Shown: positions 40,253-48,973 of the stretch, one piece after another
Numbering within the stretch: position 1 is the first letter of the stretch
Layout: every line of letters starts with the position of its first letter
Origin: Symbiodinium natans
Taxonomy: Eukaryota; Sar; Dinophyceae; Suessiales; Symbiodiniaceae
DNA: 64,000 nucleotides
Direction: 5' to 3'
Assembly (NCBI GenBank): GCA_905221605.1
Contig: CAJNDS010002246.1
Location: 971,958-1,035,957, forward strand
Notes under the pieces: model-generated
The model's database searches: none
Seen by the model: the letters and a program-made list of their open reading frames with translations, nothing else
What the model was told of the DNA's origin: nothing
Made by a program: the position numbers and the translations under genes

Positions 40253-40755
40253 ATACAGGGTTCAAAGGGATGGCGGGCATGGAAGTAGAGAATCTAAAGC
40301 TGTCCAGATTTGTTTTGCCATGTTTTTGGGGTTGGGTTTCTGGTCGCCATGATCACCGACCAAGCGTTATGAAAACTCAAGCCCTTGAAAAAGCCTAAGT
40401 CTAACGTACGCCATGGGTCTAGCAAGGTAGTTGTTCTGAGAAGACGCCGGTGTGGGAGTTGTCATACACAGTAAGCTTTCATGAAACACATCACGAAACA
40501 CGTCAGCGGAGCACCCGAAAGCCTAAACCCCAAACAAGTTCCCTCCTGCTTACCCACGCCGCCCACGCTCCAAGCCCAGAACCCCCCAGAGGCTTGACAT
40601 TGACACCGCACTTCAACATCCTTAGACCACCACGGAAAACCGGACATTTTCAAGGTTTCTTATCTTGTGTCAAAGGCAGGCTGAAGACCCTCTTAGGGGT
40701 ACGTAGTCGTAGTTGCTATACCACTTCAAACCCCCGAAACCCCGGACGCGGCCAG

Positions 40756-40832
40756 GAGCAGCCACCGCAGCATCAGCAGCCGCCACCTCTGCGGCAATGG
40801 GACTATCCCCAAGATCAGTGGCAGGAGCGCAT
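40756..40832 (+). CDS. Gln/Pro/Trp-rich exon, copy 3
   Basis: EQPPQHQQPPPLRQWDYPQD then QWQER, donor GTGGAAG. TAT instead of TAC and CAA instead of CAG are silent changes. Confidence 0.6.
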
Positions 40833-41052
40833 GTGGAAGTAGAGAATCTAAAGCTGTCCGGATTTGTTTTGTCATCCTGGTCGCCATGATCACCGCCCAA
40901 GCTTTATGAAAGCTCAAGCGCTGAAGTTCGTCTGGAGTTTCATGGAGGTATGACTGTTGCAAGTACGGTACATGAATATCCGCAGTTGTAAAACATCTAT
41001 ATGTCCATGAACCTTCAAGAGCACATGACAGATTGCCCCTGAACGTGGCCAG

Positions 41053-41128
41053 GAACAGCCACCGCAGCATCAGCAGCCACCTCAGCAGCAGAACTGGGAC
41101 TACCCCCAAGCTCAGTGGCAGGAGCGCG
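41053..41128 (+). CDS. Gln/Pro/Trp-rich exon, copy 4 (diverged)
   Basis: EQPPQHQQPPQQQNWDYPQA then QWQER. Same length as the others but CCGCCACCTCTGCGG is replaced by Gln codons. Next intron would start GCTGTC. Confidence 0.55.
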
Positions 41129-41305
41129 GCTGTCGGTAGAAAAACACACGGGCAAAATCCAACGTGTGTGGGCCTTAGGGCTTCGAAGGGGTAAGTATAC
41201 GGACGAAGGGAGCTTCTTCCACATTCCCTAAGCCCTGACGAAGAACCAGTAAGTTGCCGCTTTTCGAAGTTTTTGGGGGTTTAGGGTTTAGGGTTTAGGG
41301 TCTAG

Positions 41306-41398
41306 GCCCTCATGAGCGTGTGGAGCTTCCAGGACGACGCCGACGACTTGGCGAAGTGGTACGACAACGAAGGACGGCGCCCGAAGCCCTTATGTGGG
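41306..41398 (+). CDS. candidate exon (MSVWSFQDDADDLAKWYDNE)
   Basis: Acceptor GGGTCTAG, donor GTGTTTACG. 31 codons in phase 0: ALMSVWSFQDDADDLAKWYD then NEGRRPKPLCG. The internal Met could be an initiator. The donor lies in the left end of a family D element. Confidence 0.68.
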
Positions 41399-41507
41399 GT
41401 GTTTACGAGAATAAGGGACCCCTGAGATTGACCCCCCAAAATAGTAGGATCCCCTTATCGAAAGGCCCCCAATAAAAAGGCACCCCTAATATCGTTAACC
41501 CCCATAT
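41399..41507 (-). mobile_element. family D element
   Basis: GTGTTTACGAGAATAAGGGA ... ATCGTTAACCCCCATAT; reverse-oriented relative to 53.1 kb. Directly follows an exon end, so it contributes the 5' splice site. Confidence 0.7.
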
Positions 41508-41532
41508 CATTGTTGTGGAAGTTCAAGTCAAG

Positions 41533-41679
41533 TTCTTTTGCAAGAAGCCCGATGAGTCATTGTTTTGCGCTGTCACGGTTTTGGCTCGTCGGGGACTTTT
41601 TGAAAACAAGGGTTTTCCCGAATGCACCTGCTCATCTGCTGGGTACTTGACAAAGGAGCTCAAATTAAGTAGGGGCTAA
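41533..41679 (+). CDS. candidate terminal exon
   Basis: Opens after GTTCAAGTCAAG: FFCKKPDESLFCAVTVLARR, then GLFENKGFPECTCSSAGYLT, ending TAA. 48 codons. Could be a 3' terminal exon, or end at GTACTT. Confidence 0.55.
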   Translation, partial: FFCKKPDESLFCAVTVLARRGLFENKGFPECTCSSAGYLTKELKLSRG

Positions 41680-41778
41680 CCTGTTGACACGGTAAGGTAA
41701 ACCCTAATTGCACCCTAAGCCCCAAACTCTAAATCCTAAACCATTAAACCCTAAACTCGACGTGCTCCTGCACACAAG

Positions 41779-41841
41779 AGATCTCATGTTTCGCACGGCC
41801 GCTGCTGCAAGCATATGAGAGAATATGAGAGAATGACAAGA
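41779..41841 (+). CDS. candidate exon (HGRCCKHMREYERMTR)
   Basis: Acceptor CTGCACACAAG, donor GTCCCC. 21 codons: RSHVSHGRCCKHMREYERMT then R. A CCCCAAA block (41888-41975) follows. Confidence 0.5.
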
Positions 41842-42192
41842 GTCCCCTGGCAACGTGTTTTGCGGCAGCCAACCATCAAAAAAGATCCCAAACCCCAAAC
41901 CCCAAACCCCAAACCCCAAACCCCAAACCCCAAACCCCAAACCCCAAACCCCAAACCCCAAACCCCAAACCCCAAACCCTAAACTCCAAACCCCAAACCC
42001 TAAACCCTAAACCCTAAACCCTAAACCCTAAACCCTGAACCCTACAACTAAGGACTCCCTGAAACTGGGCACTCTGAGTCTTCCTAAACCCTAAACCCAA
42101 AGGGGTTTAGGGTTCAGGGTCTAGGGTCTAGGGTTTAGGGTTTAGGGGATTTATGGTTAGGGTTTAGGGTTTAGGGTTCCTAACCTGAGGGT

Positions 42193-42308
42193 TCCCCCTG
42201 ATATGGAGTTCGCCTTCTTCGTGCAAGGCGGCGCGTGGCTACTCCAATCTGCGTGGCATGAGGACCTGCATCTCCGCAGCAGGGTTCTCTCTGGAGGGGG
42301 ACGATGTG
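42193..42308 (+). CDS. candidate exon, two open frames
   Basis: After CTAACCTGAG. One frame reads MEFAFFVQGGAWLLQSAWHE, the other FPLIWSSPSSCKAARGYSNL and on to ...SLEGDDVDT. Donor possibly GTGGATAC. Confidence 0.45.
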
Positions 42309-42458
42309 GATACTTAAAAGGGTCTAGGGTTTTGGGTTTAGGGTTTAGGGTTTAGTAGGTACGGTAATTGGAGAGGCGTCCTTGCTATACTAGCTACAGT
42401 CAAGTAGATACTGGCCCCGAGAAAAGTGCTTCTGACCGTTTGCGTGTAGTTCTCGCAG

Positions 42459-42648
42459 GTTACATGTCGGGCTGCTGCCTTATTGCTTCGGTGGGTTCTT
42501 GTCACCCTCTGCGTGTTATCGACCCACTCTTCTCATGAGCCTTGAACCCGAGCTCTGAACCAGCCATGACCATCAACCTTACAGTGGAGCTTCTGGGCAG
42601 TTGCATTTGCATAGGAAGCAGCGGAACTAACATTAGGCATCGTTTGAG
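42459..42648 (+). CDS. two candidate exons
   Basis: 42459 to about 42512 (VTCRAAALLLRWVLVTLC, hydrophobic; acceptor TAGTTCTCGCAG) and 42564-42648 (MTINLTVELLGSCICIGSSG then TNIRHRL; acceptor CTGAACCAG, donor GTTTAGGG). Confidence 0.5.
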
Positions 42649-42945
42649 GTTTAGGGTTTTAAGGGGTAAGCAGGGTTATTAAAGCGCTCCGAATGAGGTG
42701 AATGCATTTATCCTGTAAGTACAAATAGGCAGCCCTGGCCCCAAGCCCTCGACTCCGAATCCTAAACCCTAGACCCTAAACCCTAAACCCTAAACCCTAA
42801 ACCCCAAACCCTAAACCCTAAACCCTAAACCCAGGGTTTAGTTCTATAGGCTTAAAGCCTAAGCCTCTCGGTTTGCTGTGCCGGTTTGAGGGACGGGGCC
42901 TAAGGCTTCCGCGGGGCTTAGAGTTTAGGGCTTAGCTTCCACCAG

Positions 42946-43058
42946 GCACCCCTTCTAGAATCGGCCTACAACATCGAAGCTGAAGTGAGTGGCCTTTGGC
43001 CATTTTGGGGCAGAACAATCCCTGCATATTGGTTGGCTCCTGGAAGGACGCTCGACAC
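42946..43058 (+). CDS. candidate exon (SGLWPFWGRTIPAYWLAPGR)
   Basis: Acceptor GCTTCCACCAG, donor GTAGGA. 113 nt: APLLESAYNIEAEVSGLWPF then WGRTIPAYWLAPGRTLD. Internal GTGAGTGG and GGGGCAG could mark a 29-nt intron, but the frame reads through. Confidence 0.58.
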
Positions 43059-43293
43059 GTAGGAAGCCTCAAGCCTGAGCCCCAAACCCTAAACCTGAAC
43101 CCTGGAGTCCTTAGCATCCCTCATCCTTGCTGCCGTAGTGTAGGGTTTGGGGTGTAGGGTTTAGGGTTTGGGGTGTAGGGTTTAGGGTTTACGGTTTATA
43201 TAGGGTTTAGGGTTTAGGGTTTGGGGTCTGGGGTTTAGGGTTTATCAAACCCTAGTTCTCGAGTTCTCGAACCTCAAAGACTGCCCTCGGCAG

Positions 43294-43407
43294 GACCCGC
43301 AGCAGTCCGATTGGAGCAGGCATGGTTCAGGGGTCTTCTTGAGTGCAATCTGGGGTCCAGATCCCACGGGTTTAGATCCTCATCTTTCGTTTGTCTGTTT
43401 TGGGCTC
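43294..43407 (+). CDS. candidate exon (DPQQSDWSRHGSGVFLSAIW)
   Basis: Acceptor GCCCTCGGCAG. 38 codons to a TAA: DPQQSDWSRHGSGVFLSAIW then GPDPTGLDPHLSFVCFGL; may instead end at GTTTAGA (43370). Confidence 0.5.
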
Positions 43408-43549
43408 TAAACACAGAAGTCTTCGTTTGTCGTGGTCGTTTTTTTTGGTGTTTTTTCTTTGTCATTTTTTTGGTCTTTTTCTGTCTTGATATGTCTTCAT
43501 TTGTTTTTGTGCTTGGATGAAGCCAGATACATAGCTTAAACGGGTTCAG

Positions 43550-43753
43550 TCAGCGCACGGACGTTGCATGAGCTATACCCAAAGCTCTTGGAATGCCAAG
43601 ACATTTGGCATCCTGGGCAATGGTATGAACGTGACTCCGGAATCGATCAGATTGCTGGCTGAGGAATTGGGCTGGCAGGATACTTGGATGACTGTCGAAG
43701 TCACTACGTTCGCCAAGAGGAAAGCCCAAGCCAAGGCTTCCCCAGAGCAATTT
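43550..43753 (+). CDS. long candidate exon, 68 codons
   Basis: Acceptor CGGGTTCAG, donor GTTTTCTTCCC. 204 nt in phase 0: SAHGRCMSYTQSSWNAKTFG, ILGNGMNVTPESIRLLAEEL, ... TTFAKRKAQAKASPEQF. Minus-strand frames are also open. Family not recognised. Confidence 0.58.
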
Positions 43754-43894
43754 GTTTTCTTCCCCCCCCCCCCCCAACAAAAACAAACCAAAGAGGATAA
43801 AGAGTTTTAGAGCCTAGGGTTTAGGAGGGGGCCCTAAACCTTAAACCCTAAGCCCTACATTGCCTCCAACGACCGTTCTACCCACCCTCCACAG

Positions 43895-44005
43895 ATAAGA
43901 AACGTTTCATGTTACAATGACACACGGAAAAAACCCGTCACAGATCTCAACGAGTATTCACAGTCAGCGTTCTGTATTTCAGCAGCAGGGGGACTGGCCT
44001 CTTGA
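43895..44005 (+). CDS. candidate exon (NDTRKKPVTDLNEYSQSAF)
   Basis: Acceptor CACCCTCCACAG. IRNVSCYNDTRKKPVTDLNE then YSQSAFCISAAGGLAS and TGA; GTATTT at about 43974 is an alternative donor. Begins with GAAACGTTTCATG, also found at the edge of the 21.0 kb insert. Confidence 0.5.
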   Translation: MRNVSCYNDTRKKPVTDLNEYSQSAFCISAAGGLAS

Positions 44006-44204
44006 TCGGACAATAGGCAACGGGGCGCCTCTTCTTTTTTGTTGCCGCCGAGCGACAGACTGAGGGGCTTCTAGGGGTTTGGGGCCTTCCAGGGGTTTTC
44101 AGGGTTTTTGTTCGAGCTTGATCCCCCCGGAGCCCCCCCGTCGCTTCAAACCCTAAACCCTAAAGCCCGAGCCCTCAACCATAAACCCGAAACCCTAAAC
44201 CCTT

Positions 44205-44630
44205 AAACACCTAAACCCCTAAACCACTAAGCCCCGAAACCTAAACCCCTAAACCCCTAAACCCCTAAGCCCCTAAGCCCCTAAACCCCTAAACCCCTAA
44301 ACCCCTAAACCCCTAAACCCCTAAACCCCTAAACCCCTAAACCCCTAAACCCCTAAACCCCTAACCCCCCTAAACCCCTAACCCCCCTAAACCCCTAAAC
44401 CCCTAAACCCCTAAACCCCTAAACCCCTAAACCCCTACCCCTAAACCCCTAAACCCCTAAACCCCCTATACCCCCTAAAAAACCCCCTAAACCCCCTAAG
44501 CCCCTAAATCCCTAAGCCCCTAAACCCCTAAACCCCTAAACCCCTAAACCCCTAAACCCCCTAAGCCCCTAAATCCCTAAGCCCCTAAACCCCTAAACTC
44601 CTACACCCCCTAAACCCCTAAACCCCCTAC
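44205..44630 (-). repeat. CCCCTAAA 8-nt variant array
   Basis: About 430 nt almost purely CCCCTAAA, the reverse-strand counterpart of the TTTAGGGG block at 7.8-8.6 kb. Confidence 0.97.
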
Positions 44631-44645
44631 GTAAAACCGCCAAAG

Positions 44646-44796
44646 CCGCGAAGGTCGACCGTCGTGTGGCAGTGAACCGGCGAGGCCGACGAAAAGCACC
44701 CTGAAGCGGGCGAAAAAGGACCAGCCAAGGGAAGTCGCGCAGCAAGCGAAGCTCCCCGCAAGAGCACCACCGCCTAGTTCTTTCTTTCCCACTAAG
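44646..44796 (+). CDS. basic candidate exon (STLKRAKKDQPREVAQQAKL)
   Basis: Acceptor ACCGCCAAAG. REGRPSCGSEPARPTKSTLK then RAKKDQPREVAQQAKLPARA; TAG at 44797, or donor GTTCTT at about 44777. The minus strand is also open. Confidence 0.5.
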
Positions 44797-44890
44797 TAGT
44801 TTGAAACGCTAGACCTTGACTACTAATTGCGTAAGAACCCCGGAAAAACAGACAGGTTCTTCCTGGTTCTAAAGCAAATAGTAGTTGAAG

Positions 44891-44975
44891 CCAAGCCATG
44901 ATCCCCAACAACGAGTTCGTGCTCTTTGGATTGTTGTCGGGGAAGGAAGGGTGTTTCAGGCTGAACCATACAATG
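44891..44975 (+). CDS. candidate exon (MIPNNEFVLFGLLSGKEGCF)
   Basis: Acceptor GTAGTTGAAG, donor GTGTAC. 1+28 codons: QAMIPNNEFVLFGLLSGKEG then CFRLNHTM. Confidence 0.56.
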
Positions 44976-45200
44976 GTGTACATCTTCCACCCTAAACCCT
45001 AAACCCTAAACCCTAAACCCTAAACCCTAAAAATTATGTGGACCCCAGACCCCACTCTGGTGCTGAACTAGAAGGCAGGGTTTTGCTTTATCAGGGGTTG
45101 ATCTGTAAATGCAGTCTCCATCTGCCCTATAGTCAATGACTATGCTCTACGCTTAATATGTCATTGAGATGTATGTGTTACGCACGCCTCCCGATTCCAG

Positions 45201-45240
45201 GGATGCAATCCCGAGGTGGAGACCTGGTGCGTGGGCTGCC
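45201..45240 (+). CDS. AMP-binding adenylation domain exon, A7-like motif
   Basis: Acceptor CTCCCGATTCCAG, GC donor GCGAGC. 40 nt (2+12 codons+2): MQSRGGDLVRGL and the first two bases of a Pro. GGDLVR corresponds to the A7 motif Y(R/K)TGDLVR of NRPS-type adenylation domains, with the usual YRT replaced by SRG. Its phase joins correctly to the next exon. A second frame (GCNPEVETWCVGCREP) is also open, so the assignment rests on the downstream motifs. Confidence 0.6.
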
Positions 45241-45477
45241 GCGAGCCCAGAAAGCCCTACGACCTACGAAACCCAAAACCTTGTAACCCTGAAGCCTTAA
45301 AATCCCTAGAGACCTGCAGAAATCCCTAGAGACCTACATAACACCTCAGAGCTCGAACGACCTATAGATCCCTCCCCCCCAGAATGAGAAGGGGGAATGA
45401 GGGAGAGGGTTGAAGCAACTTTTGCACTTTGGGCTTCACGGCGCGTCAGAACCTAATATCGGGGCCTGAATACTTAG

Positions 45478-45632
45478 AATAGGGTTTTGGGGGGTGGGGG
45501 GTTATTATAGTATATTTAAACCGGGACCATAAGGGAATATAATTATAGTATATTTAAAAGGGACCGTAAGGGAATACTACCAGTAATTATTCAATTCCGG
45601 CCCCTGTGTCATCCTAAAACCCCCCCAAGTCC
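45478..45632 (+). mobile_element. family E element
   Basis: AGGGTTTTGGGGGGTGGGGG left and CCTAAAACCCCCCCAAG right termini, with an internal tandem duplication of TTATAGTATATTTAAA..GGACC.TAAGGGAATA. Lies inside the intron 45241-45812. Confidence 0.65.
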
Positions 45633-45664
45633 GAGACCTTAAGCCTAAACCCTGCAGACCCTAA

Positions 45665-45790
45665 ACCTTAGGGTTTAGGGTTAGGGTTTTAGGGTTTAGG
45701 GTTTTAGGGTTTAGGGTTTAGGTTTAGGGTTTAGGGTTTAGGGTTTAGGGTTTAGGCTTTAGGGTTTAGGGTTTAGGGTTTAGGGTTTAA
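45665..45790 (+). repeat. telomere-like TTTAGGG array
   Basis: Fifteen units with a few TTTTAGGG and GTTAGGG variants, internal to the same intron rather than at its 5' end. Confidence 0.96.
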
Positions 45791-45812
45791 GGTTCCTCCT
45801 CCCAAGCCCCAG

Positions 45813-45855
45813 GCCGGGCGGAGACATGCAGCTGCTTGGGAGGAAAGACCACCAG
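45813..45855 (+). CDS. AMP-binding adenylation domain exon, A8 first half
   Basis: Acceptor CCAAGCCCCAG, GC donor GCACGC. 43 nt (1+14 codons): PGGDMQLLGRKDHQ. This is the segment PxGxxxxLGRxDxQ preceding VKxRGxRIELGE in NRPS and related adenylation domains. Phase 0 at the 3' end matches the next exon exactly. Confidence 0.75.
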
Positions 45856-46444
45856 GCACGCGGTTTTGCTGTAAAGAATGAAATTCTAGGGTGTTTTAAT
45901 TAGGGCTTGAGGTTTATGAGGATCATAGGGTGCAGGGAGTTTAACGGTTTAAGGCTCAGAGAATAAGGATGTTTTTGGGTTCGTTGTGTTGAGTATGCTT
46001 TGGGGCTGTTCAGGCCTGTGGCTCTTCGTCGTCAGGCCACGAGCGAGCCCTAGAAGCCTTCATTTTTGCACTGCAAGCCCTCAGCCCCTCGGAAAAACGC
46101 TAACCGTAGCCCGTAGCCGTACCCCTCAGACCCCTATAAACCCTAAACCCTAAAATCTTGAGCCCTTCCTTAGAAGCCCTATGGCATCCCTGTGGAACCC
46201 TGAAACCCCACAATCCCCTCAAGCCCGAAGGCCCCGGGCCCAAGAGCCTGCACCCTGTATCCCTAAACCCTACACCCTAAACCTTAAAGCCTAAAGCCCC
46301 AATCCCCAATAGAACCTAAACCCTAAACCCTAAACCCTAAACCCGCAGCCCCTAAAACCTCAAACCCTAAACCCTAAACCCTAAACCCTAAATCCTAAAC
46401 CCTAAACCCTAAACCCTAAACCTCCCCTCCAATGTGCGTCGCAG

Positions 46445-46480
46445 GTGAAGGTCCGCGGCCATCGAATTGAGCTCGGCGAG
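46445..46480 (+). CDS. AMP-binding adenylation domain exon, A8 core
   Basis: Acceptor ATGTGCGTCGCAG, donor GTGCATC. 12 codons in phase 0: VKVRGHRIELGE, an almost perfect match to the A8 signature (QVK(I/V)RGxRIELGE) at the hinge before the mobile C-terminal subdomain. An 85-nt CCCTAAA array precedes it. This is the exon that identifies the family. Confidence 0.82.
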
Positions 46481-46819
46481 GTGCATCGTTCGCTGTTTGT
46501 TTTTGTTTGGGCGGGGGGGGGGGGGGGTTGGTTTAGGGTTGAAGGGTTTAGGGTTTAGGGTTTTGGGTTTCATGTTCAGGGGGGGGAGGGGGGGGTGGGC
46601 GGTTCAGCACCAAGGAGGATTTAAGCCCCCGGCGATTTAACAAGAGCACGCGGCTGCAAACCCTTAAGCCCTGTCAACATCGAATTCCCTTGCACCCTAA
46701 ACCCTCAACCATGAAAAGATCCCTAAGCCCTAAACCCTAAGCCCTAAACCCTAAACCCTAAACCCTAAAGCCCCAGAACCCTAAGCATGAAGCCCTCAGT
46801 CCCTAAACCCTAAACCCTC

Positions 46820-46866
46820 TCTACCATATATATATATATATATATACATGTACATATATTTATATA
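46820..46866. repeat. (AT)n microsatellite
   Basis: TATATATATA run preceding the GAATTTGGCCGC repeat. Confidence 0.95.
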
Positions 46867-46877
46867 AAGCTTAGTTG

Positions 46878-47087
46878 AATTTCCGAGTTTGGCCGCTTTA
46901 TTTTCCGAATTTGGCCGCTTTGTTTTCCGAATTTGGCCGCTTTGTTTTCCGAATTTGGTCGCTTGTTTTTTCTCCGAATTTGGCCGCTTTTGGGCTTTCT
47001 CAATTTGGCCTTTTTTTTCCGAATTTGGCCGCCTTATTTTCCGAATTTGGCCGCTTCATTTTCCGAAGTTGGCCGTTTTTTGCTTTC
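46878..47087 (+). repeat. 22-nt tandem repeat, GAATTTGGCCGCTTTGTTTTCC
   Basis: About nine units of TTTTCCGAATTTGGCCGCTT with small length changes. The GAATTTGGCC core resembles the palindromic ATTTGGCC core near 29.7 kb. Phe/Trp-rich frames are artefacts. It lies within the adenylation-domain intron 46481-47670. Confidence 0.93.
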
Positions 47088-47484
47088 TCACTGTCGTGGG
47101 ATTCTCTGGGTAGGTGGGTGTTATATCAGAGCCGTAAATAAACCTTTACCATAAAACTGCTCGACCCGGAGTGCTGAACCCTAAACCCTAAACACTAGGC
47201 CCTAAACCCCTAAATCCCTAAATCCCTAAACCCCTAAACCTCTAAACCTCTAAACCCCCTAAGCTAGAGCTTCCTTTGCTGAAGATCGAACTTGGGGACC
47301 TTGGACCCTGAGACCCCTGAGCCTCTGTCGAGAAAACTCTTGGGGTGGCAGAAGGTCTTGTCGCTGCAAAGCCTCAGAGTCAGCCTTAAACCCTCAACCC
47401 TAAACACTAAACCCTAAACCCTAAGCCGCAAGCGTCAGGTTGATAAGGTGGTAGGCTTTGAACCACACTGACGCGCTTTGAAAG

Positions 47485-47586
47485 GACCTTCAAAAGATCT
47501 GGCTCTTGCAAAAACGAAGCGACAGGTCGTATAGCCAGACAGGCGGCCACATACGTCTGCAGGATCCGTGTTCAAGTCAAAGGAGG
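47485..47586 (+). CDS. candidate exon, 34 codons, inside the adenylation region
   Basis: Acceptor GCGCTTTGAAAG, donor GTTCAGGG. DLQKIWLLQKRSDRSYSQTG then GHIRLQDPCSSQRR. It falls between A8 and the following domain exon, where the family would not need it; it may be an insertion or a chance frame. Confidence 0.35.
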
Positions 47587-47670
47587 GTTCAGGGTTTAGG
47601 GTCTGGGGTTTAGGGTTTAGGGTTTAGGGTTTAGGGTGTCGTGGCACCAACCAACTCTTGAGACTGTGAG

Positions 47671-47699
47671 GTTGAACACTGGCTGCTGACTGCAGCGGG
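47671..47699 (+). CDS. AMP-binding adenylation domain exon after A8
   Basis: Acceptor GAGACTGTGAG; GC donor GCAGCTTG gives 29 nt: VEHWLLTAAG (last codon split). Follows RIELGE as in the family (E-VExxLLxxxGV). The frame stays open to 47744, so the donor is inferred from phase and family fit. Confidence 0.55.
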
Positions 47700-47892
47700 G
47701 CAGCTTGTAGTGGCCCCAGCCAATGCGCTTTTCCGGCTTTGGGGGTTGCTGGGTTAACCGGATGTAGGGTTTAGGGTTTAGGGTTTAGGGTGTAGGGTTT
47801 AGGGTGTAGGGTGTAGGGTGTAGGGTTTCAGGTGTTGAGGGCTGACTGGCCCCCTTTGAGCCCTTGCCGGGCTCAAGTGATCGAATCTTCAG

Positions 47893-48010
47893 CGCGTTTC
47901 AAGGTCAACTTTTGCGGGTAAGAGCTCAGCGGGTTTCAGGATGCGGCATTTGGTAGTTGATTGTTGCGACCCCACCTGAAGAAAGTCAGCAGCCCCGAAC
48001 CAGCAGCAGG
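47893..48010 (+). CDS. two candidate exons of unclear status
   Basis: 47893-47952 (RVSRSTFAGKSSAGFRMRHL, donor GTAGTTG) and 47990-48010 (QPRTSSR, donor GTTTAGGG). They lie inside the adenylation gene but are not part of the recognisable domain. Confidence 0.35.
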
Positions 48011-48133
48011 GTTTAGGGTTTAGGTCTCATGGTTTTTCCTGAAGTTGAGGCAGTTCCTCTGTTTTGAGAGTTGAGGTTCAGAGGAGTCCGCTTGTTCTTT
48101 CCGAGTTTCGTGGTCTAGGGCCTGGCGTTTAAG

Positions 48134-48326
48134 TTGAGCATGTCGGTGGAAAGCCCTTCAGCCCGATGCTCTAAACCTGAAACCCCCAAAGCCTCAGTCG
48201 GAGCTGCCTTTGTCTCGCCAGATTTCTTGGAGCATATGGAGGCAGCAGAGAATACGAATCTGTCCAGCAAGACTATGTCTTTGGCAAAAGAGAAAAAGCA
48301 TCCTCCAAGTAGAGCCCACATGTTTG
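48134..48326 (+). CDS. candidate exon, 64 codons
   Basis: Acceptor GGCGTTTAAG, donor GTACCC. LSMSVESPSARCSKPETPKA, SVGAAFVSPDFLEHMEAAEN, ... LAKEKKHPPSRAHMF. Strongly protein-like, but positioned between conserved domain exons, so it would be a lineage-specific insertion. Confidence 0.45.
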
Positions 48327-48394
48327 GTACCCTGTGCTTCTCTTGGGCCACTTATAGGAAAGCCTAAACCCCACACCCTAAACCTAGTAGTAAG

Positions 48395-48462
48395 GTTCCC
48401 TTATAAACCCCTTTAAGCAAAAAGGGGCACCCTTTTTAAGCCTAGGTTACTGGGCAGCCTAG
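48395..48462 (+). mobile_element. family C-like short element
   Basis: GTTCCCTTATAAACCCCTTT ... GGTTACTGGGCAGCCTAG: shortened relative to 18.2 and 32.9 kb. The right end TAG is followed by an open segment 48463-48522 (NIPTSYNVYQGICLSIRGL, donor GTAGGT). Confidence 0.5.
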
Positions 48463-48534
48463 AAACATCCCTACGTCCTATAATGTCTATCAAGGCATCT
48501 GCCTTTCAATTCGGGGTCTCGGGTAGGTCTCGAG

Positions 48535-48606
48535 CGTGGCCACCGTCTGCCTGGCGGGGTGCCTGGTGGCCTACTGCGTGCCCGGGGGCCCGAGCTGTGG
48601 TTGTGG
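48535..48606 (+). CDS. AMP-binding adenylation domain exon, LVAYVVP region
   Basis: Acceptor GTAGGTCTCGAG; GC donor GCTTAGG (or GT a few bases earlier). Reads VATVCLAGCLVAYCVPGGPS. GCLVAYCVPG is the conserved strand (xLVAYVVPxxG) between A8 and A9. The single leading base fits the two bases left by the exon at 47671. Confidence 0.62.
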
Positions 48607-48973
48607 GCTTAGGACCTATAGGGCCTAAGCCCCAAAAGTTGAGGATGGTCTCAGCTCCCTTGTTCGGACCCTCAAAGATTTTTGGTTTGATTCTTACTCA
48701 AAAAGCAACTAGGTCCTACATGCTTGCTAGCTGGGTGTACATTTTTGGGTGCCTTGTGCTACCTCAACCCTCACACTGGCAATGCGGGGGCTGCGTTGAT
48801 CTCACTTTGTTGGTGGGACTTGGCAGTTTGAGCGCCGTGAAAGTATGAAGCGCAGCGGGTCTGGCAGAATGAAGAACAACTGAGCACACCACACACCTTG
48901 ACCCCCCCAGACCCTTGTAACCCTAAACCCTAAACCCCAAACCCCCTTGTCCACATCGAACATGCGGTCTGAG

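Larger units (their letters stand above)
39473..41133 (+). repeat. tandem duplication of an exon-intron module (four copies)
   Basis: A block beginning TTGCTATACCACTTCAAACC and continuing through the Q/W-rich exon and TCTAAAGCTGTCCAGATTTG occurs at 39473-39790, 40120-40428 and 40698-40925, with a partial copy at 41035-41133. Spacings of about 643, 581 and 297 nt show unequal internal deletion. Confidence 0.9.

Noticed and set aside
46014-46256. Exons ACGSSSSGHERALEAFIFAL and PEGPGPKSLHP
   Set aside because: They have AG/GT-like ends but fall inside the 45856-46444 intron, whose flanking exons join in phase as LGRKDHQ/VKVRGHRIELGE. They show how easily short open frames arise by chance here.
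46875-47154. Phe/Trp-rich repeat protein
   Set aside because: All three frames translate the same 22-nt tandem repeat.
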